A DNA stretch of 5,167 nucleotides from Hydrogenothermaceae bacterium (GTDB lineage Bacteria > Aquificota > Aquificia > Aquificales > Hydrogenothermaceae): assembly GCA_015490675.1 (NCBI GenBank), contig WFXI01000314.1, positions 1-5,167 of the forward strand, in the 5' to 3' direction. This document shows, piece after piece, positions 5,166 through 5,167 of this stretch. The position numbers were made by a program, and so were the translations under genes. Every line of letters starts with the position of its first letter. Within the stretch, counting starts at the first letter, position 1. A model generated the notes under the pieces. That model was not told the origin of the DNA. It did not search any database and saw only the letters and a program-made list of their open reading frames with translations.

Positions 5166-5167
5166 AG

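Overview
The window is AT-rich (GC roughly one third by eye) and most likely comes from a thermophilic, chemolithotrophic bacterium of the Aquificota, probably near Hydrogenothermaceae (Sulfurihydrogenibium/Persephonella-like). Three things support this: a two-copy DUF507 protein, a type I dehydroquinase whose motifs look like those I remember for the Aquifex enzyme, and lysine/glutamate-rich proteins with strong AGA/AAA/ATA codon preference. The taxon is an inference from memory, not a search result.

Layout. Positions 11-1578 (minus strand) hold aroD (type I 3-dehydroquinate dehydratase, TTG start) followed by yicC (YicC/YloC endoribonuclease), joined by a TAATG stop/start overlap. The 86-bp region 1579-1664 is divergent. 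It carries a good sigma70-type promoter for the plus-strand DUF507 gene (1665-2213). That gene has a strong GC-rich hairpin just inside its start. After a pyrimidine-rich 97-bp gap comes a tightly packed plus-strand group: ribBA (2311-3561, bifunctional riboflavin synthesis enzyme), a five-heme c-type cytochrome lipoprotein (3539-4468, overlapping ribBA by 23 nt), and a RimI-like GNAT acetyltransferase (4417-4884, overlapping the cytochrome by 52 nt). From the right edge, a minus-strand gene runs in convergently. It is the C-terminal part of a 2[4Fe-4S] ferredoxin-type protein (4902-5165, 5' end outside the window). A terminator-like hairpin between the convergent genes is better formed on the minus strand.

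How the genes fit together. aroD (shikimate pathway), yicC (RNA metabolism), ribBA (flavin precursors) and rimI (protein N-terminal acetylation) are housekeeping genes. The unusual part is the exported multiheme cytochrome inserted between ribBA and rimI, with a polyferredoxin converging on it. These two look like electron-transfer parts, but the sequence does not name a substrate or a complex. No RNA gene, mobile element or CRISPR array was seen, and no FMN riboswitch was recognised ahead of ribBA. Nothing here amounts to a clear new system. The items most worth a second look are the cytochrome's internal repeat with a lost histidine, the DUF507 start-proximal hairpin, and the terminator-like hairpin inside the cytochrome signal sequence.
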